In this document: piece after piece, positions 26,924-36,004 of the stretch
Numbering within the stretch: position 1 is the stretch's first letter
How the letters are laid out: each line of letters begins with the position of its first letter
Source of the DNA: Planctomycetota bacterium
GTDB lineage: Bacteria > Planctomycetota > SZUA-567 > JAFGGJ01
DNA: 57,901 nucleotides
NCBI GenBank assembly: GCA_016930595.1
Contig: JAFGGJ010000061.1
Location: 1-57,901 of the forward strand
Direction of reading: 5' to 3'
The notes under the pieces: model-generated
What the model saw: the letters and a program-made list of their open reading frames with translations, nothing else
Database searches by the model: none
What the model was told of the DNA's origin: nothing
Translations under genes and position numbers: made by a program

Positions 26924-28261
26924 TCAGAAGAAGAAGTCGGCGGCTTCTTCGTGGGCGGCGTCGCGGCGGCCGTTGAGGTAGTTTTCGACGAAGACGGGAT
27001 GGTCGGACCGAGGCCTGGCGCGATCGCCCGCGTTGCGTTCGATGACGATATCGTCGAACTGCATGGGGACGCGCCAGGTGTAGAAGCAGAAGAGGTCGTG
27101 TGCGTTATCGGTATAGGGATACGGGTCGGTCCACGTGAGGACCCGTTCGCCTTCGGTGTACATGGTGACGACGCCGCCGACGCGTTCCATCATGCAGTCG
27201 AGCCAATCGCCGGAAGACCGCTGCCGGGGATACGACACCGAGACACCAGCGACGCGGCGGTTGCGTTTCTTCACCTGGACCTGCCAGTAGTTCCATTCGA
27301 CGAAGTAGCCGTCTTCGCTGCGCAGGGAGCCGCCGAGGGAAACGAGCAGGCCGAAGAAGGGAGGCTGGTTGGGCTTCATGCTCCTGGCGCGGAAGCGGAC
27401 GCGCAAGTCTCCGGGAAGGGACATCTTCAGCATGCAGTAGACGTCTTCGATGCCGACGGCTTCGGCGGGGCCGATGTAGAGGGCGCCATCGGCGCGCTCG
27501 AAGCGGCCGCCGTTGGGGTAGAGCTCGAAGGCGCCGACGGACTCGTCGTTGGAAAAATTCTCCCTGTAAACGACGTTCCACCGGGGCGGCGGTGCGACTT
27601 TCGGGACCGGCGGGTCGGAGTAGTCTTCGGAGTTGCCGAAGGAGAGGCGGACGCTGCGGATTGCGACCGGGCGAACCTGCGCGGTGACCTGGAGGGGCGT
27701 CCTGTCGGCGGGGTCGACGGGGACGGACCTGGAGTCCGCGCCGTCGAGAGTGACGGTGAAGCTGGAACCGGAGCGGACGAGTTCGAGGGAGTGTTCGCGG
27801 GCGGGATCGAATGAAATGCCGGTGCCTTCGAGATCCCTGCCGATGACGACACCATTCGGTTCGACGGCGATTTCGAACGCGCCCCCGACGGCCAGAAAAG
27901 AAACGTTCCACATGACGACGTGCGGGATGCGTTCGGAAAGGCGTATCCATCGGTCGCAGACGCGCGATGAGTCGAGGAGGTATTCGGAGTCGGGGCGGTA
28001 ATCGACTTCCGGTTCATCGGCGTAGAAATGCCAGCGTATGAGAGCGGCGTTGTTCGTGGCCCCATGGCGGCCGGCCTTGATAACGTAGTGCGGCAGGTAG
28101 TGATCCGGGAGATTCCTGCCGGAGAGGATGCGTTCGTCGATGCGCCGCCATGCGACTGGTGCAGGAGGCTGCGGGCGCGGGGCGGGTTGTTCCGGGACCT
28201 GTTCCGCGGACAAGCGAAGCGCCACCGGCAGGAGAAGCACGCATACCAGCCTTGGGTGCAT
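26924..28261 (-). CDS. Secreted protein with LamG/DUF1080-like sandwich domains
   Basis: The 445-residue protein has a signal peptide (VCVLLLPVALRLSA), a short Pro-rich segment and two concanavalin-like beta-sandwich regions: ~45-215 (WIRLSERIPHVVMWNVSFL, HSLELVRSGSSFTVTLDG) and ~225-420 (YRENFSNDESVGAFELYP, WLDCMMERVGGVVTMYTEG). Such domains are found in DUF1080/LamG-like proteins, which often bind or cleave glycans. It follows the beta-CASP gene by 17 bp and precedes the YtcJ-like gene by 21 bp, so it is part of the operon. Catalytic residues were not identified. Confidence 0.6.
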   Translation of the reverse strand: MHPRLVCVLLLPVALRLSAEQVPEQPAPRPQPPAPVAWRRIDERILSGRNLPDHYLPHYVIKAGRHGATNNAALIRWHFYADEPEVDYRPDSEYLLDSSRVCDRWIRLSERIPHVVMWNVSFLAVGGAFEIAVEPNGVVIGRDLEGTGISFDPAREHSLELVRSGSSFTVTLDGADSRSVPVDPADRTPLQVTAQVRPVAIRSVRLSFGNSEDYSDPPVPKVAPPPRWNVVYRENFSNDESVGAFELYPNGGRFERADGALYIGPAEAVGIEDVYCMLKMSLPGDLRVRFRARSMKPNQPPFFGLLVSLGGSLRSEDGYFVEWNYWQVQVKKRNRRVAGVSVSYPRQRSSGDWLDCMMERVGGVVTMYTEGERVLTWTDPYPYTDNAHDLFCFYTWRVPMQFDDIVIERNAGDRARPRSDHPVFVENYLNGRRDAAHEEAADFFF

Positions 28262-28278
28262 GACGGGAGCCCCCTTTC

Positions 28279-29676
28279 TCAGTCCAGGGAGACTTTGTCC
28301 ATGTATTCCGGTACGGAAGTCTTCCAGCCTTTCTGCTCGGCGAGGTGCCCGGCGAAGGCGAGAGCAGCGGATTCTTCACCATGGGTGACGAAGGCATGTC
28401 CGGGGAGGGAAGAGACGGAGGAAAGCCATCGGAGGAGTTCGTCCCTGTCGGCGTGGGCGGAAAAGCCGCCGATCCGTACGATGCGGGCCCTGACCTGGAA
28501 CTGCCGGCCGTGGATACGGACACGGTCGGCACCGTCGGCAATCAGACGGCCGAGAGTGCCGGCGGCCTGGTAGCCGACGAAAACAATGGAGCATTCCGGC
28601 CTTTCGATATTATGCACGAGATGATGCTTGATGCGACCGCCGGTGCACATGCCGGATCCCGCGATGATGACGGCGCCGGAGCGTATGTCGTTTATGGCCT
28701 TGGATTCGTCACGCTCCCTGGTAAACCTGAGGTTCGGGAGATCGAAGGGGGACTTGCGGCTGCGGATGAGACCGATCATTTCCTGATCGAAAAGGGAGGG
28801 GTGGTTCTTGAAGACGTCGGTGACGCTGATGGCCATGGGGCTGTCGATGAAGACGGGCATGGAGGGGATGCGGGAGGCGGCCAGGAGCCGGCCGAGGTGG
28901 TAGAGCAGTTCCTGGGAGCGTTCGACGGAAAAGGCCGGGATGACGATGTTGCCGCCGGATTCGAAGGTGGAATTGACAGTCTGCTCGAGAATACCGTCGA
29001 TATCGGCCGCCGGTTCGTGGAGCCTGTCGCCGTAGGTGGATTCGACGAGAAGATAGTCGGCGGAAGAGGGCATCGTGGGATCGTGCAGAATGGGTTTGCC
29101 CCAGCGGCCGACGTCGCCGGAGAAGACGACGGTCCTGCCGTTGGGAAGGGTGAGTTCGAGCCATGCGGAGCCGAGGATATGGCCGACGTCACTCCAGGAG
29201 GCCGTAATGCCCGGGGCGACGTCTACGGTTGCGCCATATTCCACGGGCCTGAGCAGCGAGGCGGCAAGACCGGCGTCTTCGGCGGTGTAGAGAGGGACGA
29301 TGGGATAGGGCCCCTTTCTGCCTTCGGCGGCGTGGCGTTTCTGCTTGAAGCGAGCGTCTTCTTCCTGGATATGGGCGGAATCCTTGAGGATGATTTCGGT
29401 AATATCGTTCGTGGCGGCGGTGCCGAAAACGGGGCCGCGAAAGCCGTGCTGAACGAGCCTGGGAAGGTATCCGGAGTGGTCGAGGTGCGCGTGGGTAAGG
29501 AGGACGGCGTCAAGTGAAGAGGGATCGACGGGGAAGGCTTCCCAGTTCCTGTCCTTGAGCCTGCGTTCCTGGTAGAGGCCGCAGTCGACGAGGACCCTGG
29601 AGGAACCCGTGTCGAGGAGATACTTGGAACCCGTGACGTTGCGTGCGGCTCCGAGGAAGGTGAGTTCGGGCGACAT
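28279..29676 (-). CDS. Metallo-beta-lactamase/beta-CASP RNA-processing exonuclease-like protein
   Basis: The 465-residue protein has the metallo-beta-lactamase motif LTHAHLDHSGYLP (H62, H64, D66, H67), VDCGLYQ, DVGHILGSAWLE, FSGDVGRWG, and beta-CASP motifs GNIVIPAFSVERSQELLY, IIAGSGMCTGGRI and IGGFSAHADRDEL, with the RNA-specificity C-terminus. This is the CPSF/Ysh1-like bacterial family that processes RNA using zinc. The start follows GGAGGATTCAC. All catalytic histidines appear intact. Its place in an operon with glycan-related genes is unusual and may be coincidental. Confidence 0.9.
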   Translation of the reverse strand: MSPELTFLGAARNVTGSKYLLDTGSSRVLVDCGLYQERRLKDRNWEAFPVDPSSLDAVLLTHAHLDHSGYLPRLVQHGFRGPVFGTAATNDITEIILKDSAHIQEEDARFKQKRHAAEGRKGPYPIVPLYTAEDAGLAASLLRPVEYGATVDVAPGITASWSDVGHILGSAWLELTLPNGRTVVFSGDVGRWGKPILHDPTMPSSADYLLVESTYGDRLHEPAADIDGILEQTVNSTFESGGNIVIPAFSVERSQELLYHLGRLLAASRIPSMPVFIDSPMAISVTDVFKNHPSLFDQEMIGLIRSRKSPFDLPNLRFTRERDESKAINDIRSGAVIIAGSGMCTGGRIKHHLVHNIERPECSIVFVGYQAAGTLGRLIADGADRVRIHGRQFQVRARIVRIGGFSAHADRDELLRWLSSVSSLPGHAFVTHGEESAALAFAGHLAEQKGWKTSVPEYMDKVSLD

Positions 29677-29697
29677 GTGAATCCTCCGGTGCTGGGG

Positions 29698-31590
29698 CTA
29701 GCGGTTGAAAAGACCTTTAAGGGCATCCTTGAGCTTGTCCGGGGCCTTGTCTTCGATCAGCTTGTTGACTTCATCCCTGGCCTTATTTTCCAGGCGGTCT
29801 TTTTCTTCGTCGATCCTGCGCCTGAGTTCGGCTTCACCCGCCTTGCCGGCGGAAGCAGCCAGGTCGGAAAGAATCTGTTTTTCATCAAGGTCGGGGAAGA
29901 CGAAGGGGAGACGGCCTTTCAGGACGCCGGAGACCTTGAGCTCCGTGAGCCCGCTGAAAACTTTCCTGGCGGTGTCGTTATCCATGCCGAGGACGGAGCG
30001 GCCGTCGAGGACTTCGGTCCGAAGGCCAGTGAGATGAACGGTGAAGGGAACGTTGACGGAGGCGCCGTTGAATTCGCCCCGGGCCGAGACGGCGGCCGAG
30101 CCGCCGTGTACCCGCAGCGGAGACCTGGCGCCGAGCCTGACGGAGCCGCCGAGGGCGACCGCCGGCAAGTTAAGCTCGATTTCGTGCATCATGTCCGGGA
30201 CGTAGAAGTTGAAAGCAGCGGCGGCGATGGGGGGCGCGTCGTCCGCAGCGCCGACGATGATTCTCATGGGAAGGTTGACGAGGGCCGGATGAGAGGAGAT
30301 TTCATAGCCTTGAATCGTCTGCGGTCCCCACGCCTTGTCGAGCACGACGTCGGTAAGCGTCAACTGGTGAATGAGGATATCCGGGTTGCGCGTGAGAGAG
30401 GCTGCGGCGGAAAGGCGCGCGTAGCCGTCCGTCCTGCCCATGTATTCGAGGGCTTCGACGGAGAACTGTTCGGGTGCTTCGGACTTGGGCGGGCCCTGCG
30501 CTTCCACGGGCTCAGGCCCGGAACCGGAAAAGCGGTTAAGGAGGTCGCGCGCCCTGTTCAGGTATTCCAGGGCGCGGTCGGTGTTTTCGAAAAAGGAGAG
30601 GATGGAGCTGTCTTTGCCGGGGGCTTCCTCTTCGGGCGGGGGAACCTTCCTGTAGACGGCGCCCGGTTCGGCGCGCTCGCTGCCGCAGCGAACACCGCCG
30701 CCGGAGACTTCGTCGATGACAAAGCGGCCAGCGAGCAGGTCGGAGACACTGATATCCGCGGCGAGAGAGGAAACCTGGACGAGGTTGTGCGTGGGCCTTG
30801 CAGGGTCGGTGACCTGGAGACCGGCGATTTCAAGGCGGCCGGAGGAAAGGGACAGCGAGGCGGATTCGATGTTGACTTCGGCGCCGACGACCGCCCCGCA
30901 GACCTGCTGGAGGGAGGATTTAAAGAAGAAATTGAGAAACACGAATTCCAGCCCGAGAACTGCGAGAAGAACGAGTACGGCAAGGCCAAGGCCCCACGAG
31001 CGGAAGAAAGGGGATTTCTTCCCCTGGACCGGGGCGGAAGCAGCGGCGGGGGCGTCTTCATGCGCAAGCCTGTCCGGGCCGCAGAAGATGCGGAGAAGGG
31101 CGCGGACGATAACGTTGCGGGAACAGGATTTAAGGAACGGGTGCCGGGCGGCGCTGTCCAGCAGGCCGGAGCGGAGAGAAGTTACGAGCCTCGCCAGAAG
31201 AACGCCGAAAATGACCCCCGCCACAACGATAAAGGGAATCGCCCCGGTAAAGCAGTACTTGTCCAGTCCCATGAGTGCGACAACGGGAGTCTGGAAGAGC
31301 CGCGCAAAAAGACGTTCCATGCCCATGCGGTGAATGATGAAGTAACCGGCCTGAAAGGTGTATGGCGCCAGAAGAATGGCGGCCGCCTTGCCTAAACCGT
31401 ACGATGGCACGGCGACGCCGATGTTTGCATTCAGAACGAGAAGAACGAGGAGACCTGCGAGCAGCGTGAAGTTGAAGCCGGGCATCATGCCGAGAGCAAG
31501 GCCCAGAAACGCGCCGAGGAAGAGTTCCCTTCCGCCGGCGCCCCCACGCAGCCATCGGGCAAGTTTACGGAGAGGCTTCAACAGGAGCAT
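29698..31590 (-). CDS. Fusion of a DUF2062-like membrane domain and an AsmA-like domain
   Basis: The 630-residue protein begins with a ~175-residue membrane region of several helices (LFLGAFLGLALGMMPGFNF, PYTFQAGYFIIHRMG, AIPFIVVAGVIFGVLLARL) resembling DUF2062/TIGR03546. Residues ~195-220 form another helix (LGLAVLVLLAVLGLEFVFL), followed by a long AsmA-like periplasmic region (AEVNIESASLSLSSGRLEIAGLQV, quoted in part) matching the TIGR03545 type. It ends in a charged coiled coil. From memory these two families are usually adjacent genes, so this looks like a fusion. It is probably involved in envelope or lipid transport, by analogy to AsmA-type proteins. It starts 24 bp after the DUF4091 gene. 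Confidence 0.65.
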   Translation of the reverse strand: MLLLKPLRKLARWLRGGAGGRELFLGAFLGLALGMMPGFNFTLLAGLLVLLVLNANIGVAVPSYGLGKAAAILLAPYTFQAGYFIIHRMGMERLFARLFQTPVVALMGLDKYCFTGAIPFIVVAGVIFGVLLARLVTSLRSGLLDSAARHPFLKSCSRNVIVRALLRIFCGPDRLAHEDAPAAASAPVQGKKSPFFRSWGLGLAVLVLLAVLGLEFVFLNFFFKSSLQQVCGAVVGAEVNIESASLSLSSGRLEIAGLQVTDPARPTHNLVQVSSLAADISVSDLLAGRFVIDEVSGGGVRCGSERAEPGAVYRKVPPPEEEAPGKDSSILSFFENTDRALEYLNRARDLLNRFSGSGPEPVEAQGPPKSEAPEQFSVEALEYMGRTDGYARLSAAASLTRNPDILIHQLTLTDVVLDKAWGPQTIQGYEISSHPALVNLPMRIIVGAADDAPPIAAAAFNFYVPDMMHEIELNLPAVALGGSVRLGARSPLRVHGGSAAVSARGEFNGASVNVPFTVHLTGLRTEVLDGRSVLGMDNDTARKVFSGLTELKVSGVLKGRLPFVFPDLDEKQILSDLAASAGKAGEAELRRRIDEEKDRLENKARDEVNKLIEDKAPDKLKDALKGLFNR

Positions 31591-31614
31591 GCGGAAAACC
31601 TTTCGTGGAAGGGG

Positions 31615-34600
31615 TCACCTTTCGCCGAAAACCAGCTTGCCGAAGCCTTCGGGGTTATGGAAACTGGCGCCCACGAAGGCCCATGACGAATTCTCGGAGC
31701 GGCCCGCCCAGCGGTCGCGGCAGAGGTTCATGCCCCACGTGTCGCCGGGCTTCGGCTTTGCGTTGATGGAAGCGAGATCCACGGCGATTTCGACGTCCCA
31801 GAAACCCTTGCCCTTGGAAGCGGCGGCCTGGACGTCGCCGTTCCAGAGGCTGTCCCTGCTGAAGGAATCCAGGACGGTGCCGAGAGTGTTGACAAGGACC
31901 TGGTAGTAGGTCTTGGCGTCGAGGTCGGTGTCGAGGAAGATTTCGACGGCATCGTCTTCCCAGACGGCGCCGTCCCGTTCCATGGCATAGGCTTTGAATT
32001 CGCCGTAGTTCGGTTCGACGCAGTGGAAGGCGAAGTAGAGCTTCCTGCCGTCGGTGACGATCCGGACCTCCGTTTCGACGCTGGCTTTTTCCGCACGCGG
32101 GATGCTGACGAACGCGGAAGCTGCAGGGACGTCCTGCCAGGAGCGGTCATCGATGGAGCCGTCTATTACGGGAGCCCGGCGGACCCAGTTGACGGTATAG
32201 GATTTTTCATAAGCCTGGAGGGCCCTGGGGAACATGGCCGTGGCCTGGGGCATGAGCACCGGCTTGCGGTCTTCCGTGATGGCGGAAATGAATTCGGTGA
32301 TCTGGTAACGCCAGGCGTCGCAGTGACGGCTGAGCGCATCCGGAGAGGTGCCTCCGGCGTCGGCGCCGCTCTTGAGCCCGGTGTGGGGGTATTCCGGCAG
32401 AAAAGCCTTGAGCTGCTCGAGGAACGCCTTGGCGGCGACTGAGGCTTCGGCGTCGGGAGCGGAACTGATGGCCTGCTGGAGAGTGCGGATGTAGCGGTAG
32501 TCGGTGATGCCTTCACGGACCCATTCATACTTGACGGTCGGCGCATAGCCCTCCGGATAAACGAAAACGGCGGAGGCTTCGCCCGAGTTGAAGAGCGGGA
32601 GCCAGGCGTGGGAGTTTTCCCACGAATAGACCCACTGCCAGTTGCCGGAGGTTCCGGAGCGCCAGACGTAGAAGCCCCAGACGTACCGGGACCAGCCGTT
32701 GTTGTAGGGGATGCCCTTGGTGATGTGCTCCTTGGCAGAGAGGAGCATTATCTGGCGGGAGCGCTCCCACGCGTGCGTCATGACGACGTCCATGAGGGGG
32801 ACCATGGGCGTGTAGTCGTCGCCGAAGCCGTCGCGGTCGCCCATGAGGGTAATGGTGGTCTTGACGCCGGGAACTTCGCGCGCCATGCGCAGATACCTGA
32901 TGCAGTCGACCCTGTTGCGGTTCCACGGCTGGATGTTGTTTTCACGGGGCTCGTCAACGAGGTAGACGATTACGTTGATGTCCTTTTCCGCGGCCCAGTC
33001 AGCGATGTTCCTGAGCATCTGCTTGTAAGCCTTGTTGAACTCGGGGCTGAACTCTTCGATGCCCCAGCGCATAAGCCTGTAGTTGACGGCGCCGATGATG
33101 CCCATGATGGATTCATGTTCGCCCATGCCGTACTTCTTCATGGTGTCTGCAATAAGCGTGTTGTGCGAGAAGTCCATGACGGGAAGGCCCTCGTCGTCGA
33201 GCCTGCTGGGATAGGGTTCGTGAAAGGCATAGCCGGTAAGACCGTGTGCGGCCTGGTCGGCAATTTCGGCGTCGATGACGGCACGGGTGATCTGTTCGTC
33301 GCCGCCGAAGGCGCCGAGTTGGTGAGCGCCGGTGGCGCCGTTGTTCCACATGCCGAAGGAAGCGCCGGGCGCGGCGAGCTTGACGGGAGGCACTGTCAGG
33401 TCGAGGGCGAGCTCAGCGGCAACGGCCTTGGGGACGTTCACGAGGACTGACATTTTGTAGGCGCCCGGCTTTGCCTCTTCGGGCACGGTGATGGTAAGCC
33501 AGTAGCGGCGCAGCCACCCCGGAACGGCCGGCAGGGGCCGGTCCGGGACCAGCAGCGTCGGGACGGTTTCGTGGTAGGGGCCGTTTTTCTGCAGCAGGTG
33601 TTCCTTGGCGATACTGACGGTGACGCGCGCAGGGCAAGGGCCGTCTTTCGCTTCAAGGCTCTTGACGCTGATACCGCTGATTTCGTTCATTTGCCCCACC
33701 GGCCGGAAAACAAAGGACGCACAGGTGGTCTGGCCGGGCGCACAGGAGACGACGGTTTCCGCAGGCAGGTCCACCGGGTAATCGAGCGGGCTGAGGCGGT
33801 CCTGCACGTCCACCCAGCCGGCGAGGATCTCTTCCTTCGTCCCCGGTGGCACGGGCATGGCGGGAATATTGCGGACGCGCAGGTGTTTCTTCCAGACGTC
33901 GAAGAAGCAGTCCCGGTAGAGCGCGTCGACGGCTTCCTGGCCTTTGGTCCCCGCCGGCCAGATCATGACGGCGAACACCGCGGCGTTGTGGAAAAGGAGG
34001 TCCAGCCTGCCGTCTTCCACGGTGACGGCGAAGGCGTGCGGTTTGAAGTATTCACCGAAATACTGTTCCACCACGGGCTTGCGCGGGTCGTAAAACACGT
34101 CCGCTCCGTAGTAGTGGTGGTCGAAGGAAAGGAAAGACCTGATATCGAAGCCGGAACTGTAGACTTCGGCCCCTTCGGCGTCGATCGAGTAGTTCGCATT
34201 GTCGCGTACGCCGTCCCAGGACCTGTGGAAGGCCACGGCGCGGACTTCGTATTCGCCGGGGTCGACCTTCATCGCAAAACCGACTTCGCCGGCCTGGACG
34301 CCGTCTCCGAAGAGCGTAAAAGGCTCGATGTGGACCTTGTGCTGGGCGTCCGGCGTGGTCAGGCCGTAACCGCGCTCGTCGGAATAGGCCGTGGAAGCGT
34401 CGACCGGTATCGCTCCCGGCCACAGGGCGTAGTCGTTGCCGAAGTCGAAGACGGTTGCCGCTGGCAGCCGTGCCGCACTCCAGACAAGATCGACGGAGAC
34501 GGGGCGGAAGACGAAAGGTTCCTGCATCCTGCCGAACGCCAGGGCGACGGATTTAATTCCCAGCGGGTCCAGGATGCTTTTGCGGCCGTCGTGGAAGAGG

Positions 34601-35001
34601 TTCCTGAGGGGTATGCGTATGACGTTGATGCCGGGGTCCAGCACGTACTGCGCAGATGCGCGGCCGTCGGCGTCGTGCACGCGCCAGGCCGTATTGACGA
34701 GACCTTCGGCGGTGGACTCCAGCCTGATGCGGAGTTCGGCGTACGCCCCGCCGCCGGGGTGTTCCAGGACGGAATCCGGCCGTGCGGTCCACAGTGTCAC
34801 CTGTGTTTCGCTGCGTGCCGGCACGGTGACCGTCCCGGCGCGCCTGTCGACAGACATGCCTTCGTCGAGCACCAGCAAGGAGAGCGCGTTCCGCTGGGAA
34901 AAGTCGGCGAGGGTCTTCATGTCGTGAACCTTCATCTCCGGCTGTTCGTCCGCCAGGACGAACCCACACAACAGCGCCGCCGCCACAAGCATCTTTTTCA
35001 T
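31615..35001 (-). CDS. Large secreted DUF4091 protein with C-terminal CBM9-like domain
   Basis: The 1128-residue protein has a signal peptide (MLVAAALLCGFVLADE). Residues ~25-330 form beta-sandwich carbohydrate-binding regions, ~370-540 a DUF4091-type accessory sheet, ~545-880 a barrel-like region with INVIVYLVDEPREN (D683-E684-P685), and ~955-1128 a CBM9/DOMON-like module (DAVEIFLDTDLDAKTYYQVL, GFWDVEIAVDLASI). It is the first gene of a five-gene minus-strand run and has its own promoter. The DEP motif is shared with the two other DUF4091-like proteins in the window. A glycosidase role is inferred from fold and context; substrate unknown. Confidence 0.75.
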   Translation of the reverse strand: MKKMLVAAALLCGFVLADEQPEMKVHDMKTLADFSQRNALSLLVLDEGMSVDRRAGTVTVPARSETQVTLWTARPDSVLEHPGGGAYAELRIRLESTAEGLVNTAWRVHDADGRASAQYVLDPGINVIRIPLRNLFHDGRKSILDPLGIKSVALAFGRMQEPFVFRPVSVDLVWSAARLPAATVFDFGNDYALWPGAIPVDASTAYSDERGYGLTTPDAQHKVHIEPFTLFGDGVQAGEVGFAMKVDPGEYEVRAVAFHRSWDGVRDNANYSIDAEGAEVYSSGFDIRSFLSFDHHYYGADVFYDPRKPVVEQYFGEYFKPHAFAVTVEDGRLDLLFHNAAVFAVMIWPAGTKGQEAVDALYRDCFFDVWKKHLRVRNIPAMPVPPGTKEEILAGWVDVQDRLSPLDYPVDLPAETVVSCAPGQTTCASFVFRPVGQMNEISGISVKSLEAKDGPCPARVTVSIAKEHLLQKNGPYHETVPTLLVPDRPLPAVPGWLRRYWLTITVPEEAKPGAYKMSVLVNVPKAVAAELALDLTVPPVKLAAPGASFGMWNNGATGAHQLGAFGGDEQITRAVIDAEIADQAAHGLTGYAFHEPYPSRLDDEGLPVMDFSHNTLIADTMKKYGMGEHESIMGIIGAVNYRLMRWGIEEFSPEFNKAYKQMLRNIADWAAEKDINVIVYLVDEPRENNIQPWNRNRVDCIRYLRMAREVPGVKTTITLMGDRDGFGDDYTPMVPLMDVVMTHAWERSRQIMLLSAKEHITKGIPYNNGWSRYVWGFYVWRSGTSGNWQWVYSWENSHAWLPLFNSGEASAVFVYPEGYAPTVKYEWVREGITDYRYIRTLQQAISSAPDAEASVAAKAFLEQLKAFLPEYPHTGLKSGADAGGTSPDALSRHCDAWRYQITEFISAITEDRKPVLMPQATAMFPRALQAYEKSYTVNWVRRAPVIDGSIDDRSWQDVPAASAFVSIPRAEKASVETEVRIVTDGRKLYFAFHCVEPNYGEFKAYAMERDGAVWEDDAVEIFLDTDLDAKTYYQVLVNTLGTVLDSFSRDSLWNGDVQAAASKGKGFWDVEIAVDLASINAKPKPGDTWGMNLCRDRWAGRSENSSWAFVGASFHNPEGFGKLVFGER

Positions 35002-35024
35002 CCTCGTATCCTCCCTCGCAAACG

Positions 35025-35053
35025 ATTCTATTTACCATTGTCCGGGCCGGCAA
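35025..35053 (-). promoter_or_regulatory. Sigma-70-like promoter for the 35001-25340 operon
   Basis: Minus-strand TTGCCG (35048-35053), 17-bp spacer, TAGAAT (35025-35030), ending 24 bp before the ATG, which is preceded by GGGAGGA. Confidence 0.5.
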
Positions 35054-35073
35054 CGGAACGCCGGCCCGCAGGC

Positions 35074-35856
35074 TTACAGAGCGGTTAGTCTTTTCAGGTT
35101 TTCCCGCATGACAAGTTCGAGTGAGCGACGGTCGGGGCATGCGAGTTCCGTGCGGATGCGGGTCGTAATCGGGTCGTCGATGAAGTAATCGGTGCCGAAA
35201 AGGACGCGTTCGGCGCCGAGTATTTGGATTGCGTGTTCCGGCACGCCGGTCCGGAAGACGGCGGTCCCCGAAACATCCACCATGGCGTTGGGAAGATCGG
35301 CGATCTCGGCAATGCGCGTTATGTCCCCGTGGGCAAGCCCGCCGAAGTGCGCGAAGACAAAGGTGGTTTGTGGAAAGCTCCGGGCGAATTCCGCAGCCTG
35401 GTCGAAGCCGTACAGGTGGATGTCGACCGCGATGCCGAGTTCGCCTGCGGCTTCAAGGATCTTCCTGATGCCCTTGCCCTTGTACTTGTGGCCGATTATA
35501 TAGCCGCAGATCTCGCCCGCCATGCGGATGCCGTTGTCCAGCGCCCACTTGAGTTCGTCCACGGAGGCAGCGGGGAAATGCGGATTGACCATCACCTGCG
35601 GGATAATGAAGCCGCTGCTTTCTTCGGCCGCGCTCAACGTCGTCCGGTTGCCGGACTTGAGAGCGGCGGCATCGGGGGCGTTGACCACCTCCCAGACGTT
35701 TCCGACCGCTCTGGATATGCCGGCCTTGCGCATGGCGCCGATGAAGTCGTCGAGGTTCCGCGGGAGCGAGGGACCTTCGATGACGCCGGCGTAAGGGAAA
35801 TGCACGTGGCAATCCCATGTTTCCGTGAGCGGCTGATGGCGTTTACCGCCGTTCAT
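35074..35856 (-). CDS. Amidohydrolase family (Amidohydro_2-type) protein
   Basis: The 260-residue protein has WDCHVHFPYAG (H17, H19), a VDIHLYG histidine, FVFAHFGGLAHGD and LFGTDYF, i.e. the full amidohydrolase ligand series. GGAGG lies 6 bp before the ATG at 35856; a longer in-frame extension runs into the divergent cyclase gene and is rejected. It is the third Amidohydro_2 paralogue of the window. It has its own divergent promoter and is followed 72 bp later by the DUF4091 operon. Roles in decarboxylation or lactone hydrolysis are known in the family, but no substrate is indicated here. Confidence 0.85.
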   Translation of the reverse strand: MNGGKRHQPLTETWDCHVHFPYAGVIEGPSLPRNLDDFIGAMRKAGISRAVGNVWEVVNAPDAAALKSGNRTTLSAAEESSGFIIPQVMVNPHFPAASVDELKWALDNGIRMAGEICGYIIGHKYKGKGIRKILEAAGELGIAVDIHLYGFDQAAEFARSFPQTTFVFAHFGGLAHGDITRIAEIADLPNAMVDVSGTAVFRTGVPEHAIQILGAERVLFGTDYFIDDPITTRIRTELACPDRRSLELVMRENLKRLTAL

Positions 35857-35878
35857 ATCCGGCCTCCAACGGGCACCG

Positions 35879-35907
35879 ATTGTACCCACTGCGGGCTGCG
35901 AATACAA
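35879..35907 (-). promoter_or_regulatory. Promoter for the amidohydrolase at 35074-35856
   Basis: Minus-strand TTGTAT (35902-35907), 17-bp spacer, TACAAT (35879-35884), about 23 bp before the start codon. It is back-to-back with the cyclase promoter. Confidence 0.55.
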
Positions 35908-35941
35908 ATTACCCCGCGGCGGACGGTTCGTGCAAGACCTG

Positions 35942-35970
35942 TTGACACGCGACGGATTCCGGAATATGCT
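35942..35970 (+). promoter_or_regulatory. Strong promoter for the adenylate cyclase gene
   Basis: A perfect TTGACA (35942-35947), 17-bp spacer and TATGCT (35965-35970). It supports translation from GTG 36005 rather than from ATG codons that overlap the promoter. Confidence 0.7.
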
Positions 35971-36004
35971 GTGGTGGGGCGGCAGGGGATGCGGGAGGCT
36001 CGGA

